Shown one piece after another: positions 20,832 through 31,259 of a stretch of DNA of 64,000 nucleotides; positions within the stretch are counted from its first letter, which is position 1; each line of letters begins with the position of its first letter. The position numbers were made by a program, and so were the translations under genes. Below the pieces are notes generated by a model. That model worked only from the letters and a program-made list of their open reading frames with translations. It had not been told where the DNA came from and searched no databases. The stretch comes from Xylophilus sp. ASV27 (GTDB taxonomy: Bacteria > Pseudomonadota > Gammaproteobacteria > Burkholderiales > Burkholderiaceae_C): positions 1-64,000 of the forward strand of contig NZ_JAELTO010000001.1 of NCBI RefSeq assembly GCF_016428875.1. The letters run 5' to 3'.

Positions 20832-22019
20832 ATGCAACTCGGCGACGCGCGCAGCGGCAAGCTGGCGGACAACATCGCAGGCTTTGGCCGCACCCTGCGC
20901 CGCGCCGGCGTCCCCACCGACAGCGCCCGCGTGGCGCTGGCCTGCGAGGCGGCGCTGGTGGTGGGCGTGGCCGACCGCAGCGACCTGCGCGCGGCGCTGG
21001 AGGCGGTGCTGGTGCAGCGCGCACAAGACATAGCGGTGTTCCGCGAGCTGTTCGACGCCTACTTCCGCGACCCGGAGATCGCGCACAAGCTGCTCGCCCA
21101 GATGCTGCCGCGCGCCGAGGGCCGCGCCGATCCGCCCAAGCGGCGCCCGCGCGTGCGAGAGGCCCTGGCCGCGCCCACCGGCACCCCGCGCGCGGCCCCG
21201 GACGAGCGCATCGACCTGGACGCCGCCATGAGCGCCAGCCGCCTGCGGCAGCTGCGCCATGCCGACTTCGCCGGCCTGGGCGCGGCCGAATACCGGCTGG
21301 TGCAGCGGCTGGCGCGCGACATTCCCTTGCCGCTGCCGCAGGTGGCCGGCCGCCGTACCCAAGCCGGCCCGCGCGGCGCCCGGCCCGACTGGCCGGCCGC
21401 TCTGCGCCAGGCCGTGCGCAGCGGCGGCGAACTGATGCAACTGCCGCGGCGCGCGCGCCGTCCCCAGCCGCCGCCGCTATTGCTGCTGGTCGATGTGTCG
21501 GGCTCGATGGAGCGCTATGCGCGGCTGTTGCTGGCTTTTCTGCATGCGGCCACGCGTGGGCTGCGCGCCGGCGGTGCGGGCCGCTGCGACGTGTTCGCCT
21601 TTGGCACCGGGCTGACCGACCTCACGCCCGCATTTCGCCTGGCCGATACCGACGCCATGCTGGCCGCGGCGGGCGAGCGCATCGACGACTACGCCGGCGG
21701 CACGCGCCTGGGCGAGGCCCTGTCCGCGCTGGGCCGGCAGCATGCGCGGCGCCTGGTGGGCCGCCGCACGCTGGTGCTGCTGGTCACCGACGGACTGGAC
21801 ACCGGCGAGCCGGCAGAGCTGGACGCCGCGCTGGCCCGGCTGCGCAGGCACACCGGCCCGTTGCTGTGGCTGAATCCGCTGCTGCGCTTTGACGGCTATG
21901 CGCCGCTCGCGCGCGGCGCCGCCGTGCTGCACCGCCATGCCGACGGCATGCTGGCGGTGCACAACCTCGCGCGCCTGGACGCGCTGGCCGCCGGCATCGC
22001 CGCTGTGCTGAGAACCTGA
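20832..22019 (+). CDS. coxE: VWA domain protein (CoxE)
   Basis: Partner of the MoxR ATPase. 395 residues with an N-terminal helical region, a Pro/Arg-rich linker (about 95-125 and 200-215), and a C-terminal von Willebrand A domain with the metal-ion site DVSGS near residue 221 and TDGLDTGE near 318. This is the CoxE/YeaD2 architecture. In CO-dehydrogenase systems CoxD and CoxE together activate the apo-enzyme. It is the fifth gene of the operon. Confidence 0.9.
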   Translation: MQLGDARSGKLADNIAGFGRTLRRAGVPTDSARVALACEAALVVGVADRSDLRAALEAVLVQRAQDIAVFRELFDAYFRDPEIAHKLLAQMLPRAEGRADPPKRRPRVREALAAPTGTPRAAPDERIDLDAAMSASRLRQLRHADFAGLGAAEYRLVQRLARDIPLPLPQVAGRRTQAGPRGARPDWPAALRQAVRSGGELMQLPRRARRPQPPPLLLLVDVSGSMERYARLLLAFLHAATRGLRAGGAGRCDVFAFGTGLTDLTPAFRLADTDAMLAAAGERIDDYAGGTRLGEALSALGRQHARRLVGRRTLVLLVTDGLDTGEPAELDAALARLRRHTGPLLWLNPLLRFDGYAPLARGAAVLHRHADGMLAVHNLARLDALAAGIAAVLRT

Positions 22020-22040
22020 AGACATCCGAAGGAGACCCCC

Positions 22041-22493
22041 ATGGACATGCACGGCAGCCGCCGCCTCGCCGCCACCCGGCAACAGGCCTGGGAGGCGCTC
22101 AACGACCCCGACATCCTCCAGGCCTGCATCCCCGGCTGCGACAAGGTCGAGGCCACGGGCCCGGGCGAGTACGCGATGGGCATGGCGCTCAAGATCGGCC
22201 CGGTGTCGGCGCGGTTCGCCGGCCGCATCACCCTCACCGACGTGGCGGCGCCCGAGCGCTACACGCTCAACTTCGAAGGGCAGGGCGGCGTCGCCGGCTT
22301 CGGCAAGGGCAGCGCCCAGGTATCCCTCACGCCCGAGGACGAGGGCTGCACCCTGGCCTACGTGGTCAACGCCCAGGTCGGCGGCAAGGTGGCGCAACTG
22401 GGTCAGCGGCTGGTGGACGGCGCCTCGCGCTCCCTGGCCGAGAAGTTCTTCGAGCGTTTCGATGCGGCTTTGCAGGAGCGGCTGCAGGCGTGA
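22041..22493 (+). CDS. coxG: CoxG-like SRPBCC protein
   Basis: A 150-residue SRPBCC (START-like) fold protein. The opening GSRRLAATRQQAWEALND and the phrase LQACIPGCDKVEA are characteristic of CoxG, which in CO oxidisers helps anchor the enzyme to the membrane. Here it probably supports assembly or location of the form II enzyme. AAGGAGA precedes ATG 22041. It lies between coxE and the XdhC-like gene. Confidence 0.9.
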   Translation: MDMHGSRRLAATRQQAWEALNDPDILQACIPGCDKVEATGPGEYAMGMALKIGPVSARFAGRITLTDVAAPERYTLNFEGQGGVAGFGKGSAQVSLTPEDEGCTLAYVVNAQVGGKVAQLGQRLVDGASRSLAEKFFERFDAALQERLQA

Positions 22494-22524
22494 GCCGCAG
22501 GCTGCAGAATGTCCCGTGGCTACT

Positions 22525-23520
22525 ATGGAAAACCTCGACCTGAGCGTTCTGCGGACCCTGCGCGACTGGCGCGTGACGGGCCGGCGCGCGCTGCTGGCCA
22601 CCGTGGTGCGCACCTGGGGCTCCTCGCCGCGCCCGGTCGGCTCCACGCTGGCGCTGCGCGACGATGGCGCGGTGATGGGATCGGTGTCGGGTGGTTGCAT
22701 AGAGGACGATCTGATCGAGCGCTATGCGAGGCAGGGCGGCATGGCCGGCGGCAAGCCCGTCTTCGTGCGTTACGGCATCACCGCCGACGAGGCCCACCGC
22801 TTCGGCCTGCCCTGCGGCGGCACGCTGGAACTGCTGCTGGAATTCGACCCCGACGCCGCCGCGCTGTCGCAATTGGTGGCGCGGCTGGAGGCCGGCCGGC
22901 TGGTGCGCCGGCGCGTGGCCCTGGCCGACGGCCTGGTCACCCTGGAAGACGCCATCGAGCCTTCCGAACTGGCGCTGGCGCCAGACAGCCTTGCCAACAC
23001 CTTCGGGCCCGAGTACCGCATGCTCATCATCGGCGCCGGCCAGATGGCCGAATACCTGGCCACCATGGCGCTTTTCAGCGGATTTGCCGTGACCGTGTGC
23101 GACCCGCGCGAGGAGTACCGCGGCAGTTGGTCGGTCGCCGGCGCGGCGATCACCTCCGACATGCCCGACGACACCGTGCGCGCCTTCCGCCCCGACCGCC
23201 GCAGTTGCGTGGTGGCGCTCACGCACGACCCCAAGCTCGACGACCTGGCCCTGCTCGAAGCCCTGCACACAGAGGCCTTCTACGTCGGCGGCATAGGCTC
23301 GCGCCGCAACAACGCGGCGCGCCGCCAGCGCATGATCGAGCACTTCGACGAAACCGAGGCCTCGCTCGCCCGGCTGCGCGGCCCGATCGGCATCTACATC
23401 GGCAGCAAGACCCCGCCCGAGATCGCAGTGAGCGTCATGGCCGAGATCCTGGCCGTGAAAAACGGCGTGGCGCTGCCGCGCGATGTGGACGTGGCGGTGG
23501 CGAAGGCGGGGCAGGCCTAG
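22525..23520 (+). CDS. XdhC/CoxF-family molybdenum-cofactor maturation protein
   Basis: 331 residues. XdhC-type proteins bind sulfurated molybdenum cofactor and insert it into the large subunit. The N-terminal XdhC domain has TWGSSPRPVGSTLA and GSVSGGCIEDD, and the C-terminal Rossmann domain has IIGAGQMAEYLA near residue 172 and YVGGIGSRRNNAAR. ATG 22525 is used; an in-frame GTG sits 9 nt earlier. It is the last gene of the operon, which has no dedicated MocA-type cytidylyltransferase. Confidence 0.9.
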   Translation: MENLDLSVLRTLRDWRVTGRRALLATVVRTWGSSPRPVGSTLALRDDGAVMGSVSGGCIEDDLIERYARQGGMAGGKPVFVRYGITADEAHRFGLPCGGTLELLLEFDPDAAALSQLVARLEAGRLVRRRVALADGLVTLEDAIEPSELALAPDSLANTFGPEYRMLIIGAGQMAEYLATMALFSGFAVTVCDPREEYRGSWSVAGAAITSDMPDDTVRAFRPDRRSCVVALTHDPKLDDLALLEALHTEAFYVGGIGSRRNNAARRQRMIEHFDETEASLARLRGPIGIYIGSKTPPEIAVSVMAEILAVKNGVALPRDVDVAVAKAGQA

Positions 23521-23631
23521 GGTTTTGCGGTCACCTTGGATCCTGGCGGCCAGCGCTTCGCACAGTGGATGTTCAATGATCCCCCGCAGCCTGCCTGAGG
23601 GGGCGGGAGAGAACCGGCCCGCCTGCCTTGA

Positions 23632-24417
23632 TCAGCCAAGGCGACGACGGCGTGCCATAAAACTGCCTACAACACCCAAAACGGCGGCAAGGCTCAGCAG
23701 ACCAAGGGTGCCCGTCGTTGGTACAGCGGTTGGTGCGGGGCTATTCAACACACGCAGATAAGCCAGGCCGTGCCAGAAGCTTGTTCCACCTGCCACGTTT
23801 GCCGGGAATCCTTTGCCGGTCAAGACTAACTGACTGCCCGTATAAGTACAGGGCACAGCCGCATATTGGTTATAACGATTGACTGGCAAACCGGGACCAC
23901 CAAGATACTGCAGCACGGCCAGACCCGATCCGTTGTCAGGTGTGAAAGAGAATATTGGGTTACCAAGTGTACCATCCGTGGCTCCTGCAGGAAATACGTA
24001 TGCGGGGTTGCTGATATCGCATTGAGTACCTACAGGCAAGCCTATCGCTTCTCTCTGAGTGCCATTAGAATCAAGCCACGCATCGATTCCGCTAATGGCA
24101 AATGCGAGATTCACTGTTGCGGGGGCCCCATTTCTCGTGAACTTCCATCTTTGCACGCCTGCGTAAACATGATAACTCGTGGTGGCGGGTACGGCGCCTG
24201 GAGTGGCTGGATCCGCAGGGTCGGCAGTAACCGCCCAATCCAGATTCAGTTCGGGAATCGAACCCGAGGTGCCAGGAAAAGTTCCCTGGTCGTTACCAGC
24301 GGCCCCCGTGCCGGTGACGATGGAGTAAGGGGGTTGAGCCGCGTGCGCAGACCCAAGGCCGAGGCCAAACAAAGCAGACACAGCGGCTGCAGCCACCACG
24401 GCGCGGGAACTCCTCAT
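23632..24417 (-). CDS. Exported protein with VPTT/IPTL-CTERM-type sorting signal
   Basis: A 261-residue secreted protein of unknown function. It has a cleavable signal peptide (SALFGLGLGSAHA at about residues 14-26) and a Thr/Gly/Asn-rich middle. The C-terminus has a VPTTGTLGLLSL motif, one hydrophobic helix and a basic end (MARRRRLG). That is the layout of exosortase-type CTERM sorting signals, closest to the IPTL variant. ATG 24417 has AAGGAG 7 nt upstream; the frame upstream of it is low-GC non-coding DNA. GC content is below neighbouring genes. No sortase gene is in the window. Confidence 0.75.
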   Translation of the reverse strand: MRSSRAVVAAAAVSALFGLGLGSAHAAQPPYSIVTGTGAAGNDQGTFPGTSGSIPELNLDWAVTADPADPATPGAVPATTSYHVYAGVQRWKFTRNGAPATVNLAFAISGIDAWLDSNGTQREAIGLPVGTQCDISNPAYVFPAGATDGTLGNPIFSFTPDNGSGLAVLQYLGGPGLPVNRYNQYAAVPCTYTGSQLVLTGKGFPANVAGGTSFWHGLAYLRVLNSPAPTAVPTTGTLGLLSLAAVLGVVGSFMARRRRLG

Positions 24418-24569
24418 TGCAAACTCCTTCAAGGTAATGAACACCGCTCGTAAAAATTGGAACGATCTTTCGGCGAATTCGAGCATGGCCTATGGTTTGG
24501 ATGCTTTGCTTTTTTGTCGTCTTATTTGCTTATGGAGGCGGCCGAGAGATTTTCAAAAGATATTCTCAA

Positions 24570-24960
24570 AAAAACAACGAATGGCGGAGCGGGAGGCCTG
24601 GAGCGCCCAGGCTGCCGGCGTTCAGGCGTACCGCGAAGGGCCCACGGGCATGGCCCCGTCCGCCAGGACATGCGTCTTCTTGAAGCCCTTGACCAGTTTG
24701 CTGGGACCACGTCGTTGGCCCGCCCCGGCGTGAGAGCCCGCCGCAAGGGTCTGCCTGGGCCATTGCTGACCATGAGGATCTTCGTGCCCAGGCCTCCGTG
24801 GGGACGCCCCGGAGCCGTACTTGTTCACTTGCGGCCGGAGCAGTGTGTGCGTCCCGGCACGACCTGGTGCGCCCGCTGGGTGCCGGGGGCGAATCCGTTC
24901 CGCTGCTGAAGGCTGCGCGCCTCATGGCGACGCTTCCGAAGCGCGGGCTTCAGATTGCGC
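24570..24960 (-). pseudogene. Remnant of an IS5-family (IS427-like) transposase
   Basis: Read on the minus strand in shifting frames, this stretch gives pieces of an IS5-type DDE transposase: a TKILMVSNGPGRPLRRALTP segment, then, after a shift, LVKGFKKTHVLADGA, which would sit just before the second catalytic Asp region. No frame stays open, both ends are missing, and I found no terminal inverted repeats. It fills most of the 552-bp gap between the CTERM gene and ribH. The rest (24418-24569) is AT-rich upstream sequence of the CTERM gene. Confidence 0.55.
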
Positions 24961-24969
24961 GCTTCGATG

Positions 24970-25539
<570 letters not shown>

Positions 25540-25624
25540 TCAGGGCGCACGCGAGCCGCCACGGCCGGCGCAGCGGCAGCCCCGGTTGCACGGGGAGCGC
25601 TTGCTGGCGGCCATGGGCGGCGCG

Positions 25625-25777
25625 CGTTCTCTTTCATCCGGACTGTGACCGTCGGCCCCGGGATCGCACCGGGTCTGCTGACCCGGCCACCCTGGCGGGC
25701 GGCCGGCGCTCGCGGGCTTGTGCGGGACTTGGCCCGCCATCACCGCCGGTAGGGAATTCCACCCTGCCCTGAGAACG
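25625..25777 (-). ncRNA. FMN riboswitch (RFN element) upstream of ribH
   Basis: On the minus strand the element opens with CGTTCTCAGGGCAGGGTG near 25777 and closes with GTCCGGATGAAAGAGAACG at 25625. Between them are the conserved ATTCCCTACCGGCGGT, an AGCCCGCGAGCG segment and GACGGTCACAGTCCGG. GTTCTC and GAGAAC form the P1 closing stem. A CCCCG...CGGGG hairpin between the aptamer and ribH could be part of the expression platform. Confidence 0.93.
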
Positions 25778-25842
25778 CTTGTGCCCCGGCTGGATGCCGG
25801 GGCGGGTCCATTGTAGGTCTTGCCCTGCCGGACAATGCGCCC

Positions 25843-26307
<465 letters not shown>

Positions 26308-26332
26308 CACCACCCCCATTGAAAGAGAACCC

Positions 26333-28042
26333 ATGACCCGCCAACTCGCAGGCCACCTGATCGTCGAATGCCTCGCCGCGCAAGGCACCACCCACGTCTT
26401 CGGCGTGCCCGGCGAAAGCTATCTGGCCGTGCTCGACGGCTTCCACGCCTACCAGGACTGCATCCGCTTCGTCACCTGCCGGCAGGAGGGCGGCGCGGCC
26501 TTCATGGCCGAGGCCCACGGCAAGCTCACCAACCGCCCCGGCGTGTGCTTCGTCACGCGCGGGCCGGGGGCGACCAATGCCTCGATCGGCGTGCATTCGG
26601 CGTTCCAGGATTCGACGCCGATGGTGCTGTTCATCGGCGACGTGGGCAGTGACTTCCGCGACCGCGAGGCCTTCCAGGAGGTGGACTTCCAGAGCTTCTT
26701 CGGCCCCAGCACCAAGGGCATGGCCAAGCGGGTCGAGCGCATCGACGACGCCGCGCGCATCCCCGAGTACATAGCGCGCGCCTTCGCCACCGCCATGGCG
26801 GGCCGGCCCGGGCCGGTGGTGCTGGTGCTGCCCGAAGACATGCTGCGCCAGACGGTCGACGCACGGCCGCTGCCGCGCGTGGAGCCGGTGCCGGTGGGGG
26901 CCGATGCCGGCGCCGTCGCCCGCCTGCGCGGGCTGCTGCTGCAGGCGCAGCGGCCCTTCGTCATCGCCGGCGGCCCGGGCTGGACGCCGGCCGCCGCGCA
27001 GGACCTGCAGCGCTTTGCCGAGGCCTGGCAACTGCCGGTGGGCAACGCCTTCCGCTTCCAGGACACGTTCGACAACCACCACCCGCTGTACGCGGGCGAC
27101 GTGGGCATTGGCATCAACCCGGCGCTGGCGCAGCGCGTGCGCGATGCCGACCTGATCCTGGCGCTGGGCCCGCGCCTGGGCGAGATGACCACCAGCGGCT
27201 ACACCCTGCTGGCCGCGCCGCGCCCGGCGCAGACGCTGGTGCATGCGCACGCCGGCGCCGATGAGCTGAACCGCGTCTACCAAGCCGACCTGGCGATCAA
27301 CGCCAGCCCGGTGCCGCTGGCCGCCGCGCTCGCCGCGCTGGAGGCGCCCCCGGCTGTCCCTTGGGCCGAATGGACGCGCGCTGCCGCCGCCGACTACCTG
27401 GCCAACCTGCAGCCGCAGGCGCTGCCGGGCGACATCGACATGCCGGCCATCGTCGCCACGCTGCAGAAGCACCTGCCGGCCGATGCGGTGCTGAGCAATG
27501 GCGCCGGCAACTTCGCCAGTTGGCTGCACCGCTTCTTCCGCTACCACGGCATCGCCAAGGGCCACAAGACGCAACTGGCGCCCACCTCGGGCGCCATGGG
27601 CTACGGCGTGCCGGCCGGCATCGGCGCCAGCATTGCCACCGGCCGCACCGTCTTCACCATTGCCGGCGACGGCGACTTCCTCATGAACGGGCAGGAGCTG
27701 GCCACCGCCGTGCAGCACGGCGGCAGGAGCATCGTGCTGCTGCTGGACAACGGCATGTTCGGCACCATCCGCATGCACCAGGAGCGCGAGTACCCAACCC
27801 ACGTCGGCGGCAACAGCGGGACGCGCCTGCACAACCCCGACTTCTGCCTGCTGGCCCAGGCCTACGGCTACGCGGCCGAGAAGGTGCTGCGCACCGAGGC
27901 GTTCGAGCCCGCGCTGCTGCGCGCGCTGGCGCGCGACGGCGGCACGCTGATCCTGGTGCCGCTGGACCCGGAGGTGATCACCACGCGCGGCACGCTGAGC
28001 GCGATCACGCAGAAGGCGCTGGACGCGGCCGCGAACCGGTAG
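26333..28042 (+). CDS. Thiamine-diphosphate-dependent acetolactate synthase-like enzyme
   Basis: 569 residues with the three domains of the ALS/pyruvate-decarboxylase superfamily. The catalytic Glu is residue 52 (CRQEGGAAF), the PP-domain motif GDGDFLMNGQE lies near 445, and GYGVPAGIGAS precedes it. The start ATG 26333 follows AAAGAGA. There is no regulatory (IlvH) partner, so it is unlikely to be the biosynthetic acetolactate synthase. Benzoylformate-decarboxylase-like or oxalyl-CoA-decarboxylase-like chemistry is possible. It converges on the Rieske ferredoxin of the oxygenase locus. A family-1 repeat starts 3 nt after its stop. Confidence 0.87.
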   Translation: MTRQLAGHLIVECLAAQGTTHVFGVPGESYLAVLDGFHAYQDCIRFVTCRQEGGAAFMAEAHGKLTNRPGVCFVTRGPGATNASIGVHSAFQDSTPMVLFIGDVGSDFRDREAFQEVDFQSFFGPSTKGMAKRVERIDDAARIPEYIARAFATAMAGRPGPVVLVLPEDMLRQTVDARPLPRVEPVPVGADAGAVARLRGLLLQAQRPFVIAGGPGWTPAAAQDLQRFAEAWQLPVGNAFRFQDTFDNHHPLYAGDVGIGINPALAQRVRDADLILALGPRLGEMTTSGYTLLAAPRPAQTLVHAHAGADELNRVYQADLAINASPVPLAAALAALEAPPAVPWAEWTRAAAADYLANLQPQALPGDIDMPAIVATLQKHLPADAVLSNGAGNFASWLHRFFRYHGIAKGHKTQLAPTSGAMGYGVPAGIGASIATGRTVFTIAGDGDFLMNGQELATAVQHGGRSIVLLLDNGMFGTIRMHQEREYPTHVGGNSGTRLHNPDFCLLAQAYGYAAEKVLRTEAFEPALLRALARDGGTLILVPLDPEVITTRGTLSAITQKALDAAANR

Positions 28043-28044
28043 TT

Positions 28045-28089
28045 GCTATTATTTTTGTAGCTAATGGCCCAGATGATTCATGGGCTGCA
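28045..28089 (-). repeat. Double-hairpin repeat family 1, copy c (reverse orientation, diverged)
   Basis: Reads GCTATT...TAGCT then GGCCCAG...TGGGCT, the mirror order of the copies at 5482 and 14874. It fills the gap between the convergent ThDP enzyme (ends 28042) and Rieske ferredoxin (ends 28122). Confidence 0.6.
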
Positions 28090-28121
28090 GGCATTTTTCA
28101 TGCAAATTGTGCCGCGCCGCA

Positions 28122-28442
28122 TCATTCCAGCGCCACATACACCCGCCCCGACTCGATCTTCACCGGATAGGTTCGCAGGCCCTGCGTGAGCGGCGCGCAC
28201 AGCGCCTTGCCGCTGCGGATGTCGAAGCGGCCCTGGTGCAGCGGGCATTCGATCTCGTGGCCTTCCAGGAAGCCGTCGCACAGGCGGCCGGGGCCGTGGG
28301 TGCAGGCGTTGGCGGTGGCCCAGACCTCGTCGCCCAGGCGGTAGAAGGCGACCTCGTGGCCGCCCTCGAAGTCCAGCGCCATCACCTCGCCGGGAAACAG
28401 TTCGTCCAGCGCGGCGGCGTCGGTCCAGGTCATGGTGCCCAT
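28122..28442 (-). CDS. Rieske 2Fe-2S ferredoxin
   Basis: A 106-residue soluble Rieske protein that carries electrons to a ring-hydroxylating oxygenase. Cluster ligands are in CTHGPG (about residue 47) and CPLHQGRFD (about 66), the spacing of NagAb/NahAb-type ferredoxins. It is the last gene of the minus-strand oxygenase locus that starts at 31149. No flavin reductase is present in this locus, so electrons must come from a reductase elsewhere. Confidence 0.92.
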   Translation of the reverse strand: MGTMTWTDAAALDELFPGEVMALDFEGGHEVAFYRLGDEVWATANACTHGPGRLCDGFLEGHEIECPLHQGRFDIRSGKALCAPLTQGLRTYPVKIESGRVYVALE

Positions 28443-28460
28443 CTGCGTATCCTTGTTCGC

Positions 28461-29034
28461 TCAGTTGTCGGGTTTCAGGCCGGCGCGCTCGATCACCGGC
28501 TTCCAGCGGCGCAGTTCCTCCGCCATGAACTTCTGCAGCGCCTCGGGCGTGCTGCCCACCGGGTCGAAGTACGCGGTCTGCAGGCGCTTCTGCGTCTCGG
28601 GCTCCCTCAGCACCGCGGCGATCTCGCGGCTCATGCGCTGCACCACCTCATCCGGCGTGCCCTTGGGCGCCATGTAGGCAAACCGGGGCTCGGCCTGGAT
28701 GTCGGGCAGGCCTGATTCGCGCAGCGTTAGGCAGGATGGTGTTATGGACCAGTGGCGCGTTCACCGACAGAAGAAAGGTGTAGCCGTCGGGCGGCGCCTT
28801 GGCGGCCTGGTCGGTGCCGGTGTTGCCGCCCGCGCCGGGCCGGTTGTCGACGATCAGCGGCTGGCCGAGGCGCGCGGCCAGCCTGTCGTTGACGATGCGC
28901 GCGAGGATGTCGGGCGAGGCGCCGGCGGCAAACGGCACCACGATGCGGATCGGGCGCTGCGGCCAGTCCTGCGCCTGGGCGGCCGCCGCCATGGCCAGCG
29001 CCGTGAGGGCGATGGCAAGCCGGGCGGACATCAT
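28461..29034 (-). pseudogene. Bug/TctC-family receptor with internal deletion and frameshift
   Basis: The N-terminal third is intact: a signal peptide from MMSARLAIALT, then RIVVPFAAGASPDILAR, VDNRPGAGGNTG and LLSVNAPLVHNTIL. The C-terminal part is intact in another frame: TLRESGLPDIQAEPRFAY, MAPKGTPDEVVQRM, through to the stop at 28461. They meet near 28730, with roughly 150 central residues missing and a frame change at the join. A normal Bug protein has about 320 residues, so this one cannot fold. It overlaps the AroQ-like stop (ATGA). Confidence 0.85.
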
Positions 29035-29396
29035 GCCGCCTCCACCGCGACCATGCCCAGGTGGTCCTGCTGCTCGCACGCGATGAAGCCGGCGATCAGC
29101 GCGCGGTAGGCGGCCTCCACCACCTCCGGATAGGCGCCCATCTGCTCGGCCAGCGCCCTGACCTTGTCGATCACCTCCTGCTGGCGCTGCGGTGCCGAGA
29201 TCTGGAAGGCGTCGCGCTTGAAGCGCGCGGCGTCCTTCACGTAGCGGCCGCGCTCGGCCAGCAGCGCGACGATCTGGCGGTCGAGCCGGTCGATGTTCCC
29301 GCGCACCTCGGCGAGGCTGGCGCACAGCGGCACATAGCCCGGGTCGGTGAAGCGGCGCAGCGGCGCGCCGTGGGGCTCGGGTTCCTTTTCCTGCAT
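29031..29396 (-). CDS. AroQ-fold chorismate mutase / isochorismate pyruvate-lyase-like protein
   Basis: A 121-residue all-helical protein of the AroQ class. The conserved positions are visible: Arg in EVRGNIDRLDRQIV, Arg in LAERGRYVKDAARFK with its Lys, and Gln in ACEQQDH. The family includes chorismate mutases and PchB, which makes salicylate from isochorismate. Position inside a ring-hydroxylating oxygenase operon, directly after the beta subunit, suggests a role with an aromatic acid rather than phenylalanine synthesis. ATG 29396 follows GGAGA. Which reaction it performs cannot be read from the sequence. Confidence 0.82.
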   Translation of the reverse strand: MQEKEPEPHGAPLRRFTDPGYVPLCASLAEVRGNIDRLDRQIVALLAERGRYVKDAARFKRDAFQISAPQRQQEVIDKVRALAEQMGAYPEVVEAAYRALIAGFIACEQQDHLGMVAVEAA

Positions 29397-29410
29397 GCGT
29401 GTCTCCAGTG

Positions 29411-29893
29411 TCAGATCGGGTAGATGATGGAATTGGGGATCATCTCGCTGTCGAACACGCACAGGCGCGAGGCGAACTTCAATCCCTCGGGCGTGGGCAC
29501 CACGGTGTCGATGTAGCGGCCGACGTTGAACACGGTGGAGGGCTGGTCGAGCTTGGTGCGGAACACCGCGTAGTTCGCCTCGCTGTGGATGGCGCCATCC
29601 GCATCGACCGCGTGCACCAGCGGCAGGCCGAGCACGTGGCGCTGGTAGTACGGGTCGTGGAACAGCGTCTCCTGAATGCCGTAGACCCGGTCTTCGAGCA
29701 TGCCCCGGCTCTCGAACGAGAGCGTGGCCAGCGGCAGGCCGCGCTCGTGGTTCTCGCGCGGCTGCAGGCGGTAGCTGCACTGCTCGGTGAAGAAGCCGGG
29801 CCACAGGTCCCACTGGCCGGAATCGACGGCGTGCGCGTAGGCGGCGTAGAGGCGCGAGAGTTCGAGGTAGGTGTCGGCGTCGAGCTTCATCAT
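29411..29893 (-). CDS. Aromatic ring-hydroxylating oxygenase, beta subunit
   Basis: The small structural subunit (160 residues, NTF2-like fold) of a Rieske non-heme iron oxygenase. It opens [20 protein letters not shown] and contains [18 protein letters not shown] and [19 protein letters not shown], consistent with NagH/salicylate 5-hydroxylase-like small subunits. The ATG at 29893 overlaps the alpha-subunit stop (ATGA), so the two are translationally coupled. Confidence 0.9.
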   Translation of the reverse strand: MMKLDADTYLELSRLYAAYAHAVDSGQWDLWPGFFTEQCSYRLQPRENHERGLPLATLSFESRGMLEDRVYGIQETLFHDPYYQRHVLGLPLVHAVDADGAIHSEANYAVFRTKLDQPSTVFNVGRYIDTVVPTPEGLKFASRLCVFDSEMIPNSIIYPI

Positions 29894-31149
29894 GCCTCCA
29901 TCACCGCGCGCCAGTAGCGGTACATGCCGCGAATCAGTGTCTCGGTCACCATGTGGTCGGCGTCGCCGACCTCGCGCCCGCCCAGCTCGGCCAGCGCGCG
30001 GTGGCCGGGCCGGCTCTCGAAGCTCTGCTGCGAGAACTCGATCACCTCGCCGTCGTCGGCCGAGACGAAGCCCGCGGGCCCGAACAGATTGGCCTGGCGC
30101 AGGCGGCGCTGGGTCATGTCCTCGGTGTCGTCCTCGAAGCCGAAGTGCGTCCAGACAAAGTCGAAGGCGCCATGGCCCACCGGCTGGATGTGGCGGGTCG
30201 AGACGCTGTTGACTTGCTGCTGCAAAACCACGCTCGGGAACAGCGTCATCATCACGGCCGTCGGGCCGCCCCACCAAGGCTCAGGCACGATGTCCAGAAA
30301 GCGCGGGTCTTTCAGCTGCAGGCTCTCCTTGAAGCTCGACACCTGCGTCACCTGCGCGGCCCGGCCGGCGCTGCCGCGCGTGGAAATCATGGCCGCGTGG
30401 CGGCCGTGCGCGTCCATCTTCAGCTCGGACTTGTTGTCGGCGCGCCAGAGCCCGAAGGTGACGAACCAGGTGTGCAGCAGGCCCGGGTGATACGGGTCCT
30501 TGATGTTCTCCTGCATCAGCTTCCAGTTGCCCGGAATGCGCTGGCGGTTGTAGCCCAGGATCTTCAGCCGCCGGCCGTTGAAAAGCCGGTCGAAGTAGCC
30601 CAGGATCACCGGGCCCATGAAGTCCTCCAGCGGCTCCACGTCGTGGTCGAAAGACGCAAACACCACGCCACCGCGCACAGCCACCTTGAGCTTGTTCAGG
30701 CCATGCTCGGCGATATTGAAGTCTGCCGGCATGCCGCCGTTGACCTTGCCGTCTTGCTTCACGCCACGACGAAAAGGCACGCCTTGCAGGTCGCCCTCCA
30801 GCGTGTAGCTCCACTGGTGGTAGGGGCAGACGAACTGCGCAGCGTTGCCATGCCGCGCGCGGCAGAAGCGCATGCCGCGGTGGGCGCAGACGTTCTCCAC
30901 CACGTGCACCGCGCCATCGGCGGCGCGCGTCATGATCACCGAGCGCTCGCCGATCACGCTGCGCTTGAAGTCGCCCGGCTGCGGGATCTCGGCCTCCAGG
31001 CCCACGTAGCACCAGTGCGCGCGGTAGAAGAAGCGCTCCAGCTCGCGCTGGTGCTGCTCCTGGCCGGTGTAGGCCATGAAGGGGATGCGGCTGGTGCGCC
31101 CGTCTTCCCAGCGCAGGGCCGGGGGGAACACGGTGCTCGGCTCGGTCAT
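29890..31149 (-). CDS. Aromatic ring-hydroxylating oxygenase, alpha subunit (NagG-like)
   Basis: Catalytic subunit of 419 residues. The Rieske cluster is in CAHRGMRFC and CPYHQWSY (about residues 88-112), and the mononuclear iron ligands are in [11 protein letters not shown] near 220. The long C-terminal stretch ([42 protein letters not shown]) reminds me of salicylate 5-hydroxylase NagG and its relatives. That assignment is from memory and moderate. First gene of the minus-strand operon; a LysR gene diverges from it at 31260. Confidence 0.92.
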   Translation of the reverse strand: MTEPSTVFPPALRWEDGRTSRIPFMAYTGQEQHQRELERFFYRAHWCYVGLEAEIPQPGDFKRSVIGERSVIMTRAADGAVHVVENVCAHRGMRFCRARHGNAAQFVCPYHQWSYTLEGDLQGVPFRRGVKQDGKVNGGMPADFNIAEHGLNKLKVAVRGGVVFASFDHDVEPLEDFMGPVILGYFDRLFNGRRLKILGYNRQRIPGNWKLMQENIKDPYHPGLLHTWFVTFGLWRADNKSELKMDAHGRHAAMISTRGSAGRAAQVTQVSSFKESLQLKDPRFLDIVPEPWWGGPTAVMMTLFPSVVLQQQVNSVSTRHIQPVGHGAFDFVWTHFGFEDDTEDMTQRRLRQANLFGPAGFVSADDGEVIEFSQQSFESRPGHRALAELGGREVGDADHMVTETLIRGMYRYWRAVMEA

Positions 31150-31215
31150 GGGGCGCCCTTGTCTCTCGTGGTAGGCCGTCCGATGATGCGGAGCCGCGCC
31201 GCATTGGCCAATAGG

Positions 31216-31247
31216 ATTCCGTGAATTGTCGCTATCACCTTCGTGAA
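31216..31247. promoter_or_regulatory. Likely LysR operator between oxygenase and regulator
   Basis: ATTCCGTGAAT (31216-31226) is an 11-bp palindrome, and CGTGAAT recurs at 31241-31247, both within the 110-bp divergent region. Paired half-sites of this kind are typical for LysR activators of the NahR/NagR group. Function is inferred from position. Confidence 0.4.
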
Positions 31248-31259
31248 TAAAGGCACGGC

